DNA from: Cutaneotrichosporon cavernicola
Lineage: Eukaryota > Basidiomycota > Tremellomycetes > Trichosporonales > Trichosporonaceae
Assembly (NCBI RefSeq): GCF_030864355.1
Contig: NC_083395.1
Coordinates: 2,046,001 to 2,110,000, forward strand
Length of the DNA stretch: 64,000 nt
Direction: 5' to 3'
The position numbers and the translations under genes were made by a program. Positions 22,367 through 32,527 of the stretch are shown one piece after another (the first letter of the stretch is position 1; every line of letters starts with the position of its first letter). The notes below the pieces were generated by a model. It made no database searches. It was not told where the DNA came from and saw only the letters and a list, made by a program, of their open reading frames with translations.

Positions 22367-24667
22367 CTAATCCAACCCCACCAACACGCTGCCCACTCGT
22401 CCTTCCTGCCAAGCTGTGAGGACACCATTGAAGTCGAGGCGGAGGAGGAGCTGTTCAACGTGTCGGCCAGCCACCTCACCCTCGTCAAGGCGGCTCTTGC
22501 TCATAAGCCCAACGCGGCGGCTCAGACTCGCCCTCGAAATACTTGCGCGAGTGGACACCGAGCCCGTGGCACTCGCGCTGCCGCTCATGCTCGTGTCGGC
22601 GACAGGCGGCGGAGCCTGCGACTCGAGCAGGAGGCGGAAGAGGTCCGCGACAATGTCGTGGAGTGTCTGGAGTGAGCTGAGTCTTCGGGGCACAGCTCAA
22701 CGTGCAAATCCAACTTACATCGTTGACCTCGTCGACCACCTTTGCACGCTCGCCGACCACGTCCCCCTCGTCGTCGGACAGCAGTTCGGGGAGCACATCC
22801 CCGCCCCACCGCTCAACGAGTCCGCAGAAACCCTTACACGTGTCGAGAATATCCCTCACCAACAACGCGCTCTCGCGGTCCGCTATCAGCAGCCCCTCAC
22901 GCAGGAACGCCAGGTGTCGCGCATGCATTTGTCTGAGGTCAGCGCCGTCTCCTCTGTACCCACCGCAATGTCAAGAAGTCGAGATACGCCGTGCCACGAC
23001 CCGGAGTCCCGCCGTCCCCCAACGTGTCGAGGAGACGACGGTGCTGTGTCCCGACAATGTCCGCCATGAAGTGCCCGAGGAGCTGGTCGAGGACGAATAA
23101 CATCCCCCTCACGAGTCCCCAAGACGAGCGGGCGAGCGCACTTCGTCGTGCCTGCTCCTCGGCGTCGGCGCCACCTTCGTGAGTGCCCGTGTACAGTCTC
23201 CGCCTCCTCTGTGCGTGACTTAGAGCCGTCCAGACGTCCAGAACACGGGCGTGGGCGTCACGCAACGCGAGGAGGTACGCATGCATCTCACCGTATGCTG
23301 CGAGGGCCGGCGGCGTCATGAAGAGGTTGAGCGGCCACGAGACGGTGGCTGTGAGATGGATCGGGGCGCCGAGGAGGGCCGGAGCAAAGAGGCCGCGCAC
23401 ATCTTCCGACTTTGGTGGGATGAGGAGCGAGGAGGGTTTTAATGGGCCCTGTGGCATCGTCCAGTGCAGCGCCTCGAGACCCTTGTCGCGCTCGACGTCC
23501 GTCCCGACTGAGGCGCGGAGGAGCGCCAGGTCCAAGTCGTGCTGGCGGATGACGGAAGACGAGCTCGTGGGGTTGGCGGTCACGAGGCGGTCGTGTCGCA
23601 GGCGAGCGATTTCGCGGATCACGTTGAGGGCAAAGTCGGCATCGCGCGTGAGGAAGTAGTTTGCGCTGATGTCAGCGAAGGAGACGACAGGCAGCTATTC
23701 GGCAATTGGTCAGTTGCCGCACTCACAATCCTTCAATGGCATCGGCGACTTGCTTGCCAGTGAGGATGTGCGTCCACAGCCACTCGCCGACGTCGGCACG
23801 CACACACTGCAGCGCCTTGTTTAGCCCGCCAGGGTCAGAGGCCATGACACGCTGTCGTGCGGGCTCGGTGACGGCGCGCGGGAGGGCACGACCCTCGCGT
23901 TTGAGCGTAGCGGCGACCCTCCCCACATAAAGGATGCTCTCGCGCGCGCTTCCGCCAACGCTGGTGGGAAGGAGGTCCGGGTTGAGACGGTACAGCCTGT
24001 GGGGTGGATCTGCTCCTGCGTCGAGGCCAAGGGCTGGTGCGGCAGGAGAAGAGGACTCTGGTGCGAGCCCATCAAGGAGGAAGACGCAGAGGTGGGAGAG
24101 GAATAGGCGCCACACGGCGCCGAGGAGGGCGGTGTATATCCTCCGCAAGGTCGTGTGGCCTGAAGAGGAAAGGGTAGAGAGGTGGGAGAGGAGCTCGCCT
24201 GGCGTTGGGGGGAGGGAATGGATGAGAGCGGTGAGTGAGGCGAGTGGGGCGTGCCACTCGTCAAAAGTGGCTAAGAGAAGTGAGAGGGGGACGTAGGCGC
24301 CAGAGTCGGAGGGCTGGACCACCGCGTTGTCACGCGCGAGGATACGCGCCTCTGTCTCCACCAGGAGGTCGATGTACTCGTCCAGCACGCCACACACCGC
24401 ACCAGCCAGGACAGCGGTGTATTGTCCAACCCCGGCTTCGTGTGGTTCACCTGGTCGGGGTTTGTGGAGAACCGCGCCGCGCGCCGCGCCTTGGGTGCTG
24501 TGAGCCCAGTCGCGTACTGTGCGGTAGTCACCCGCGAGACGGCCGAGGGTGGCCAGCGTCGCTACCTCGCCGGGGTGGAGGTGTTCGGCGAGGGCGGGGG
24601 CCACGCCTAACGGCGTGATAAGGGAGGAGGGGTAGCCGCCGAGGACGAGGAGGACCTCTGCGAGCAT
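22367..24667 (-). CDS. Gamma-tubulin complex component GCP4 (Spc97/Spc98 family)
   Basis: Component of the gamma-tubulin ring complex that nucleates microtubules. Four exons, 24667-23727, 23665-22964, 22932-22719, 22666-22367 (718 aa). The N-terminus follows the GCP4 pattern MxxELLLxLxGYPxxxF (here MLAEVLLVLGGYPSSLITPL), with FLHPxE represented by HLHPGEVATLATLGRLAGDY. Further family blocks are VGRVAATL, FANYFLTRDADFALNVIREI, the beta-strand block LTATVSWPLNLFMTPPALAA and LRQMHARHLAFLREGLLI. The last helices are TLHDIVADLFRLLLE and the tail. At 718 aa it fits GCP4 (about 670 aa) better than GCP2/3. Intron 1 required choosing the distal acceptor (CTGACATCAG) to keep the frame. Confidence 0.8.
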
Positions 24668-25474
24668 GGTGAATGTCAGACGCGTCTTTGTTGTTGCAGA
24701 TCACAGATAGGATGGGTTCAGGAACGTAATTGCCACGCGACCTTGAGGTACAGATCCTGAACCGGACAGTTTTGATTGTGGCGCTGGGATAGACGTTGGG
24801 AGAACCCAACTGCTTGTCTCGAAGCTGCTAGACATCGGAATCTCTCAAACACCAGTTAGTATCGTGAGAGAGGTAACGTGATATTATTAGTGGATATGTT
24901 AGACCTGGGTGGGGATGTGTGGTGACGATGTCTAGCTCGGTAAATGCGGCACTTGGTTGGTTCACCTACCTTCATCTCCTCGCTGGGCTTACCGCATCTC
25001 GATCAAGACATTTCTTCCCCTTCGAGCTCGATCCCTCCTATATGGGGACAGCTTCCACATGCTCGGGGATACTTGAAGTGTTTAGCTTGAGGAAGGGGTA
25101 GCGTTGCTGACATATGTCAGTTGACATGGCCCACCCCAGCAAGACTAATCCGACAACCCAAATCCTATGCATATGTTCTACCAAGATTATTCAACTATAC
25201 CACTTGGATATTCCCATAGAAATATCAAAACCCATTGCAGACTTGCATGGTGAGAGATATGGACGACTGCTTGACCCAGGTGGCTCAGTAATCAAACCTA
25301 ATAACATTAATCAAACCTAATAACATTACAACCTAGTTCAAATGACCACGTGGGTAATAAGCGGGAGTAAACATTCGACGCGCGTCATGCAATGTTGCAG
25401 TGAGTACAAAGTCAACCCCACACAGCTCTTGCTCATCTTCCCATCTCATGCCTCCCTCCAGAACACCAGACGGA
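24668..25474. promoter_or_regulatory. Divergent promoter interval between GCP4 and UBP6
   Basis: About 0.8 kb without coding signal. It includes a short direct repeat of a TCAAACCTAATAACATTA unit at about 25293-25328 and an AT-richer composition than the flanking genes. No RNA gene or mobile element was recognised. Confidence 0.5.
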
Positions 25475-27402
25475 ATGAACGGTGAGCTGTGAGCGGCTGC
25501 TATTAGCTGACATCAGTCACGATCAAGCACGCGGGCAAGTCGTATCCCGTCGACGTCGACGTCGCCGCGCCAGCGACCGCCTTCAAGCAGTCGATCTACC
25601 AGCTCACCGGCGTCCCGACTGGTACGTCTACCGACAAGGAAGGAGCCCACTAACCTCAGACCGCATGAAAGTCATGATCAAGGGTATCCTCAAGGACGAC
25701 GCCGACATGTCCAAGCTCGGCCTCAAGCCTGTAGGTTAACCGCACTTGAACCAGCTAACGGACAGGGCCAGGTCATTACCGTGTGTACCTAAGCGAACTG
25801 TGGCAGAACTAATGCCAGGTCGTCGGCACTGCCGGCCCACTGCCTGAGGCGCCGCAGCAGACTGTCGTCTTCAGTGTGTATTTGCGTGAGCCCGCTGACG
25901 TACAGTTGAGGACATGGACGACTCAGATCTCGCCCTTATGGTGAGTACCTCCTACTTCACGGGCCCCAGCTAACCGCAGACCCGCTCCCCACCAGGCCTC
26001 GTCAACCTCGGCAACACTTGCTACCTTAATTCGACCCTCCAGGCTCTGCGCGCGGTGCCGCAGCTTCAGACTGCGCTAGAAAAGTGAGCTCCCCAGGCTG
26101 TTACCTCCCACTGATCCCAGCTTCTCAAGCAGCAGCGGACCAGAGAGCCGGCTTACGATGTCGGTCAAGAACCTGTACTCGGGCATGGCGCAGACAACCG
26201 AGCCGGTCACTCCTTTCGCTTTGATCTCCAATCTCCGCACCCTGGCGCCTCAATTTGCCGAGCAGGACCAGCGGGGTGGCTTTGCTCAGCAGGGTGGGTG
26301 GTGGGGGTAGCATCGCTGATGGCAGACGCGGACGAGGCGTGGACGCAGGTGGTGTCGGCGCTCCGCTCATCGCTCCCCGGCCAGAACGCACAGGGGTCGT
26401 TCGTCGACGACTGGATGTCGATTGAGCTCACGAAGACGCTTTCGACACCAGAGGCGCCGGACGAGGCCCCATCGACGTCCACAGAGAAGGCACTCAAGCT
26501 GTCGTGCAACATCTCGATCAACACCAACTTCTTGATGTCCGGTATCATGGACGTGAGCTCGGGGCAAGCGACTCAATGCTGACAGAAAGAGCCTTGATGA
26601 GCAGATCGAGAAGAACAGTACGTCTTTGGGCCGCTCGGTTATGTACAACCAGAAGACGCGCATCTCGAGACTCCCTGGCTACCTCGTCGTGCACCTCGTG
26701 CGCTTCTACTGGCGCCGCGACATCCAGTGAGCTGAGAACATTGGAGCCAGAGGCTGACCTCCAGAAAGAAGGCGAAGATCATGCGCAAGGTCAAGTTCCC
26801 GCTCCAGCTGGACGCTCTCGACATCGCCACGGACGAGCTTCGGGAAAAGCTCGGCCCCGTCAACGCAGAAGTGAAGCAGGTGCTCAATGAGCGGGATGAC
26901 CGAGCCAAGGTTGCCAAGCGCGCAAAGGCCAAGAACGCCCCCGCCGACGAGAAGACAGAGGATCAGCACCGCGAGGAGGAGCACAAAAAGGTCGCCGAGC
27001 TCATCGAGAAGGCTGGAGTTGCACCGGGCACGAGTTCGTCGGGCATGTACGAGCTGTGTGGTGAGTCGATGGCCAAGGACGGGTGCTGACGAGCAGCCAT
27101 GGTTACGCACAAGGGTGCGTCGGCCGACTCGGGACACTACATCGGCTGGGCGCGCAAGGAGGGCGGGTTCGTGCCGTCTGGCGAAGAGGAGTGGTACAAG
27201 TTCGACGGTGAGTAAGAAGGAGGTTGCCAGATTGCGAGTAAGGAGAGGCTGACGCCAGACGACAAGGTTTCGGAAGTGACGGCGGACAAGATCACGTCAA
27301 TGGACGGTGGCGGCGAGGATTCGGTCGCATACATCCTCCTCTACCGGTACGTCTTGCTGTTAATCTCGGACTCGACTGACTCGCAGCTCTGTCGACATCT
27401 AG
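25475..27402 (+). CDS. UBP6: Proteasome-associated deubiquitinase Ubp6/USP14
   Basis: Trims ubiquitin from substrates at the 26S proteasome. Fourteen exons: 25475-25481, 25517-25621, 25660-25730, 25766-25780, 25819-25873, 25906-25940, 25980-26083, 26121-26293, 26326-26552, 26590-26726, 26765-27060, 27097-27207, 27259-27346, 27387-27402 (479 aa). The N-terminal ubiquitin-like domain (about 1-75, VTIKHAGKSYPVDVDVAAPA) docks the proteasome. The USP domain has the Cys box GLVNLGNTCYLNSTLQAL (Cys about 110), DEQIEKNSTSLGRSVMYNQK, LPGYLVVHLVRFYWRR and the His box HKGASADSGHYIGWA (His about 422). It ends YILLYRSVDI. The first coding exon is just 7 nt and exon 4 only 15 nt. An in-frame ATG at 25448 would add nine residues; 25475 has the better purine context. 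Confidence 0.9.
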
Positions 27403-28818
27403 AAAGTCTAGACACGATTCGGCTGCATCCCTTCCCCATCGTTCCGTTCTGTACCCAGCAGCCTTATGCATACGCTTCATGACAATGGTTTGTGCCGTGT
27501 AGCTGCACGTGGGCATGTAGTGAGTGAGGTACGATGTTACTAGGATGAGCCTATGGGGTGTGAGTGAGACTGTTAGGCGGATGGATGTGGAGGCCAAGAG
27601 GTGGTCTGGGTCCACGAAACCCCCCAGACGCTACTGATGGGTGCCGAGCCACTTTTACTTCCACTTCCACGTCGACATCCTCGACAACATTGTGTTGAAC
27701 GAGGAACGATTTCGATGGGTACACTTGACTGTACCGGCCTCGTACGGCTGTGGTTGCTGACGCCGAGTTGTACCTACCTGTGCGTTAATCGGGTGCGAGA
27801 CTGTCGGGCGAGAGACAGGTCGGGGTCAACAGAAGCACCTTGTATTCACATTCCGTTACCATCTTTAAACCTGTGTAACCCTACCAACTTTTGAACACGT
27901 GAACACCCCAGACTGGTGGCGGCTGCAAAAGTGACAGTACGATATGGTCACTATGGTCCGAGCTCGTTTTTCAGTGGCGTGTGTGGGGTTTGCTTACACC
28001 CTCACGGAGACGGATTTCGAACGCCGCCGCCACTGCACGGTGACGAGACACTGAAATGGCTGATTCCTTTTGGAATGGAATCAAACTGGTCAGATCGGGT
28101 GGTGCCTGAACAATCTGCCACTCCACACAAGCCACACAAGCCACACAAAGCAAAGCGGCATGTCGACTTGGCTGATCGTTCAGTTTCCCTTTTCTTTTGT
28201 CAATGAGATCGGTACTTGAGTACTTGAGTGACATGGTGAGATGAACAGCTGGCCCGATACCCTTACCCCAGGTGGATGCGCGCCACCACCTCCCTCAAAC
28301 TGACCGGAGCGGGCGGCTCGGAGGTATCGTGAGTCCTGTTCACCGGGTTGGATTGGGCATCTCGGCGGTGGCGTATCGCATCCCCCCACACAGAGGACCG
28401 CAACCCATGGCTTTGGACATATCCCGCCATCACTATACACCCTCGTACGAGCCGATGTGGGCGCGATCATCCACATACCGTCCAAGACAATGGACGCATG
28501 GGGCACATCACCCAAGTCCGAAGGGAGAGGGAGCAGGGAGCCAAGGGGGGCTGTGGTGGTCACACTCCCCTCAATCTGACCGAACCGCGCGGGGCGGGGC
28601 AGACATACTCAGCCATTGTTCATTCGAGTCAAGTTCTTGGATGCATGGACGTGTTGGGTTGCAAAGTCTGCGATTTTGACGGTACAGTGGAGCCCGATTT
28701 CGCATATAAGCACAACCAGGAGACGCTCTTTAGACCCATCAACAACATCAACTCCTCTTCACAACAGCTCCTCCAGCCTACCCAACCAACCCACCCAACC
28801 CAACCAACCAACCCAACA
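27403..28818. promoter_or_regulatory. 1.4 kb gene-free region upstream of the pheromone gene
   Basis: No convincing gene. It contains short tandem units (ACACAAGCC-type at 28124-28150), an ACAAAG motif at 28145-28150, a TATA-like CATATAAG at 28703-28710 (about 110 bp before the pheromone ATG) and a CCAAC-rich leader (28776-28818). Reading frames across it show no family-like protein. It is the likely regulatory region of the pheromone gene. Confidence 0.5.
28703..28710 (+). promoter_or_regulatory. TATA-like element of the pheromone gene
   Basis: CATATAAG lies about 110 bp upstream of the pheromone start, in otherwise GC-rich DNA. Position and sequence suit a TATA box for a strongly inducible small gene; this is inference only. 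Confidence 0.4.
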
Positions 28819-28911
28819 ATGTCGGCCTTCACCACCGTTTTCGAGCAGCCCAAGAACTACGAGTCGGACGACAACTGGTACCCCCCAGCCCTCTGGTGCA
28901 CCATCGCCTAA
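28819..28911 (+). CDS. Lipopeptide mating pheromone precursor (CAAX)
   Basis: A 30-residue frame that begins MSAFTTVF and ends NWYPPALWCTIA. The final four residues CTIA form a CAAX box, predicting farnesylation of Cys27, removal of the last three residues and carboxyl methylation. The N-terminus closely resembles tremellomycete pheromone precursors, which as I recall start MDAFTAIF in Cryptococcus. Polar residues (about 9-19, EQPKNYESDDN) precede the likely mature C-terminal peptide. A TATA-like box lies upstream and a probable 40-nt intron follows the stop directly. The STE3 receptor gene is 0.5 kb away, tail-to-tail. Small size makes chance occurrence possible in principle. The combination of start motif, CAAX end and receptor neighbour makes the call strong. 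Confidence 0.88.
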   Translation: MSAFTTVFEQPKNYESDDNWYPPALWCTIA

Positions 28912-28951
28912 GTAAGCAACGCAAAACTCAGTTGTCCAAGCTAATTGACAG
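28912..28951 (+). other. Probable 3'-UTR intron of the pheromone gene
   Basis: Immediately after the TAA stop comes GTAAGC. A CTAAT branch-like sequence and a GACAG acceptor follow 40 nt later, the same layout as the coding introns in this window. A transcript would show whether it is spliced. Confidence 0.5.
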
Positions 28952-29417
28952 GCGATCCGCTCACGTGCGCGACCTTCGACGGTCCCCATCGTTCCAATAC
29001 ATTAGTCGCAACGATGCATATATTTAGTCTCTAAACTCCACCTTCTTTCTGCTTCTTGGGTCCTGATATAATTCAGTCATTGAGCCTGGGCTGCCCATTA
29101 GGTCGTAGCGGTAGCATTCATGAAGAATGTCTCGAGCGCGAAGGGAACAGGTGTATGGTTACCCGTCCTTAATCGCCTTCCCTTGATGCTCAGAGGAATT
29201 GCTCCTTCGGGCATTCCCCACTGGTGTTGAATGCCCAACCACCGCGGAAATGTCGACGCACTTGAAAGGGATGAGGGGCCACACTGACGGAGAACGCAGG
29301 TTCCCTGATTATACTGGGGACAATCATCTGCATATATGAACAGTTACGAAGTATGTACGAAGGCATTTATTATAGAAGTAATCTCAGCATCTCAGGTTAC
29401 CAGAACCGAGATCCATC
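28952..29417. other. Interval between convergent pheromone and receptor genes
   Basis: About 470 bp without coding signal, AT-richer than its surroundings. It should hold the two 3' ends. No repeat or RNA gene was recognised. Confidence 0.5.
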
Positions 29418-30614
29418 TCAAACAACCGAGTGCTCCACGGTCACGGCAATGCGAGTTCCACTAGGACAATTCTCTGACAATCTCTCGTCTTTGGCGCCGC
29501 ATCCGCTAACACGACGTTCCTCCTCCCACGCAGGCCCCGTGAGAGTCACAATTGTGGATCCCAGCATCGGGATTTCCACTGTCCTCCTTGTTAGCTCAGC
29601 TTTCATCTCAAACTCACTCTCTGTGCCTCACGTTGACGACGCGCTTGACAAACCGCCACACGTTTAGGTACTGGCCCACAGCGTCTTCACCGAAGCTGAA
29701 GAAGGCGAACACACTCATTGCGTATAGCACAGAGAGGTAGAAGGGCACATCTAGTGTTGTGGCCCCGTTGAAGAACTCTTCAGGGAACTGGGAAACGAGA
29801 CCAAAGTTGCTGTGGGTGCGGTCCCAGCTTGCGGTCGGCTGGAGTTCGCCTGGGTGGCCGACCAGCAGGAAGAGAATGTTGAAGACCGTGGCGAACATCA
29901 ATAGGATGCTATCTGTGACCGCGAGTCCCAGCAGGCGAAGGTAGACACCAGTTGTGAGGCCAGATCCAGAGAGGATTGAGCGAAACTGTGCGCGACGAAC
30001 AAAGAACCAGTGAATGGAGAGAGCTGCTGTCAGTTGGGGACCCGGGTGTTTGCCTCACAGGCGTAAAAGAGAGAGGCACAGGCAATGAGGGTGGGGAGGA
30101 TGAATCGAATTACCAGTGTTGGCCAGGAGCTAACGGAGGGGATCATTGGACCCCACGTCTCCGCGATGTCGTAGCGATGGCCTTGTACTGTGTAATTGAC
30201 GGGCAACATGATGAGAGGGCAGACCACACACAGAAAGAGCTCCTCGGCATAGCGGTACCGCTTCCGCGGTTGATCCAGCACAAGGTTGCGTTTTGGTGAT
30301 GCGACAGAGGCCAAGCGCCTCATCTGAGCAAGAGAGCAAAGCGGGACGGTATACAACAAGAGCATGTGGACACGAGCGCCTGTCGGTAAGATTAGCCCAT
30401 TCGCAGACTTACTGATGTCGCTCCAGATGGGAGCGCTGTCGACGAAGTTGTCGGCCCACACCAAGGTGTTGACCAGAGTCACGAAGTGGGTTAACCACAG
30501 CCAGCCGATGAGACAAACGAGGGGAGCATTGCGAGCCCTCCAGTGCCAGGGAGCTGGGATAAGAAGAAGCACGAGGCAAACAGAGCTCCAAAAAGGATAC
30601 TCGGGACGGCGCAT
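29418..30614 (-). CDS. STE3: STE3-type pheromone receptor (seven-TM GPCR)
   Basis: Plasma-membrane receptor for the lipopeptide pheromone of the opposite mating type. Four exons, 30614-30413, 30379-30059, 30026-29618, 29586-29418 (366 aa). It opens with TM1 (YPFWSSVCLVLLLIPAPWHW), then TM2 and the Ste3 hallmark NTLVWADNFVDSAPIWSDIS. Next come PLCSLAQMRRLASVAS (the canonical pattern is LCINRRL), a charged loop RKRYRYAEELFLCVVCPLIM and TM5 ending LACASLFYASALSIHWFFVR-like residues. RRAQFRSILSGSGLTTGVYL follows, then TM6, TM7 (SVLYAMSVFAFFSFGEDA) and a cytoplasmic tail. The tail after RHRE depends on the last splice (29587-29617). Without it the protein would end at 29614. The start is 216 bp from the end of REI1. 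Confidence 0.9.
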
Positions 30615-30724
30615 GGTGAGTTGGGCAATGTAGAGTAATATGCAGTGGGGGAAATGAGGACAGCGAGTGAGAAGGGGTTTCAATAGGGGACTATGGGGTG
30701 TTGCCACCTTTATGCACCACAGGA

Positions 30725-30730
30725 ACAAAG
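30725..30730 (+). promoter_or_regulatory. ACAAAG element upstream of STE3
   Basis: ACAAAG followed by AGGA, about 110 bp upstream of the STE3 start on the opposite strand. ACAAAG is the core of the HMG-box pheromone response element known from Ustilago (Prf1) and used by tremellomycete Mat2-type factors. The functional link here is inference. Confidence 0.35.
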
Positions 30731-30816
30731 AGGACTCTCTCGAGACGGAGCAGGGTGTAATGTATATTACATAAGAGTATCTGAAAGCTGAGCCTTGAGG
30801 GCACATGCAGCACGCG

Positions 30817-30822
30817 CTTTGT
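30817..30822 (-). promoter_or_regulatory. Second ACAAAG element upstream of STE3
   Basis: CTTTGT on the plus strand, that is ACAAAG in the STE3 sense, about 205 bp upstream of the STE3 ATG and just beyond the REI1 stop. With the copy at 30725 this makes two cores within the 216-bp gap. Confidence 0.35.
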
Positions 30823-30829
30823 TCTCTGG

Positions 30830-32262
30830 CTACTGAACTGCCCAGTTAGTAACATTACCATGAAGGGCGTGAACGTACGGAGGGGGTCCCTGAAGTCTGC
30901 GAGTAAGCTTCGCAACACGGAGAATAGAATCAACTTACGCTTTTGGCTGTTGTGGCGGAAGCCGATCTTGGTGCGGAAGTGCTCCCTTGCCTTCTGGTCC
31001 TTGAAAGACTTGCCCTGCTTCTTCGCCCAGTTAGCCTCCCCGGCGTTGCGCGCTTTGACCACATCGAGGCCGCGCCCAAAGGCACCATGGCCACCAGCCA
31101 CCGGAACCAAAGCAGCGCTCGGATCTGCGAGACGCTGACGAACGGCAGCGACCTTCGCGCGAACAGGATCGTCCGAGTCCATTGGCGCACCGCGCAGTCG
31201 CTGAGCGTAATACACCTTGAGGGAGCGATGACCAAGAACACGACCCGACGGTAGCACCAAGGACAGACCATCACCTGCAATGCGTGGCACCTGTGGTCAA
31301 CTGCGTGCGTTATTATCCACATACCTCCACGCCAAACGCATCATCGCCTCCATCCTCGTCAACATCTTCCCACTCAGACTGGTCCGACGCGAGGCCGCCC
31401 CCGAAATCGTAGAAATCAGCCAGCTCGACACGATCTTCCTCAGTTTCGTAAGCGATCTTGCAGTGGGCCTTGTCGATCATGTGCTTGCGGACGGCGGCGA
31501 GACTGCTAAATTCCTTTCCGCCATTCGGGCAGAACAAGCACAAGTTTCCAATTGCCACCTTCTCACCAAGATACGCAAGCAGTCCGCTCAGGTCAATAAG
31601 AAGGTCGCGGTCGGGGACGAAGAAACTATGCGCTCGTGACATGTGCTCCAGGTTGCTCTGGGCATCTGTGGACCGATGGTTGCAGAACAGACAGTCGTTT
31701 GGGTTGATGCGCCGCCGCGATGCTGCGATACGAGCCTCGATGTCGCTGTCGGCGTCGGCTTCGGCATCCGAATCCACATCGTTGTCCAAATCGCTGTCGA
31801 CGCCTTCGCCAGACATCACCTCCGCGCCACTGCTTGGCCACATGGCTACGTCGCCCTCGTGGTTCCCCTCGTGACCAACATTGTCCAGCAGGGGTGCTGC
31901 CGACGGGCCTTGGTCGGCTTGGTGTAAAGTGTCGCGTGCCAGACTAGCCTCGCGATCCCGGTGCTTCTTGGACAGGACGTGAGAGCGGAATGAGTTCTCA
32001 GACGAGAATGCCTTGCTAATACATCAGCTCTGCGGTTCCCATGTTCTCACTTGCAAGACGAGCAAAACATGCCCCTTGGGTCTGGCCGCACAGCGTTTTG
32101 CTCACGGCGCTCGATGACCTTTTCATTGAAGGCCTGAGCGGCGACAGGAGGAAGGTTCGCCACTCGACGCTTCATGTTGTAGCGATGCCAGTCAGTCCCG
32201 AAATGGGAACGCTGTTCTTCAGCGGTCTCGAAAGCGATTCGGCATGATATGCAGGTGAACAT
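30830..32262 (-). CDS. REI1: Rei1, cytoplasmic 60S maturation zinc-finger protein
   Basis: Probes the polypeptide exit tunnel and releases Arx1/Alb1 from pre-60S ribosomes. Five exons, 32262-32051, 32015-31325, 31290-30939, 30896-30879, 30837-30830 (426 aa). It has four C2H2-type fingers: the N-terminal FTCISCRIAFETAEEQRSHF, a second beginning MFCSSCNKAFSSENSFRSHV, then CLFCNHRSTDAQSNLEHMSR with AHSFFVPDRDLLIDLSGLLA, and LCLFCPNGGKEFSSLAAVRK. An acidic stretch follows. The C-terminus has LVLPSGRVLGHRSLKVYYAQ, ARNAGEANWAKKQ, FRTKIGFRHNSQK. The last two mini-exons (18 and 8 nt) are needed to give the conserved ending HFRDPLLQ. Divergent from DBP10 with 265 bp between. Confidence 0.93.
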
Positions 32263-32527
32263 GGTGGGCTAGAGGGATTGCGATGTAAGAGAGTAATGAA
32301 AATCAAGTATTGATGAGAAAGAGAATGAAGATGAAGAGTTGAGTTGTGAGCCGAGTCAGTTGAAGCTTCACTAATTCTGAATTGGAAACTGATGAGAAAG
32401 CAAAATCACGTGATTCAATATTTGGTTGGCCACTCCTCCACCTCCACTTTGGGGGTTCTCGAAATCTTCGCTGCTTTATCTGTATCTGCCTCCCCTCTTT
32501 CTCACTTCTCTCCCCCCTCACTCCACA

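Noticed and set aside
28124..28150. CRISPR-like direct repeats (ACACAAGCC units)
   Set aside because: Units are contiguous 9-mers without spacers in a eukaryotic genome; simple tandem repeat.
28776..28818. CCAAC-rich tract as a repeat-type protein-coding segment
   Set aside because: It precedes the pheromone ATG directly and is best read as a low-complexity 5' leader.
28348..28911. A 187-codon frame that includes the pheromone as its C-terminus
   Set aside because: The upstream part is low-complexity, non-conserved sequence spanning the TATA-like box and CCAAC leader. The 30-codon frame alone matches known pheromone precursors.
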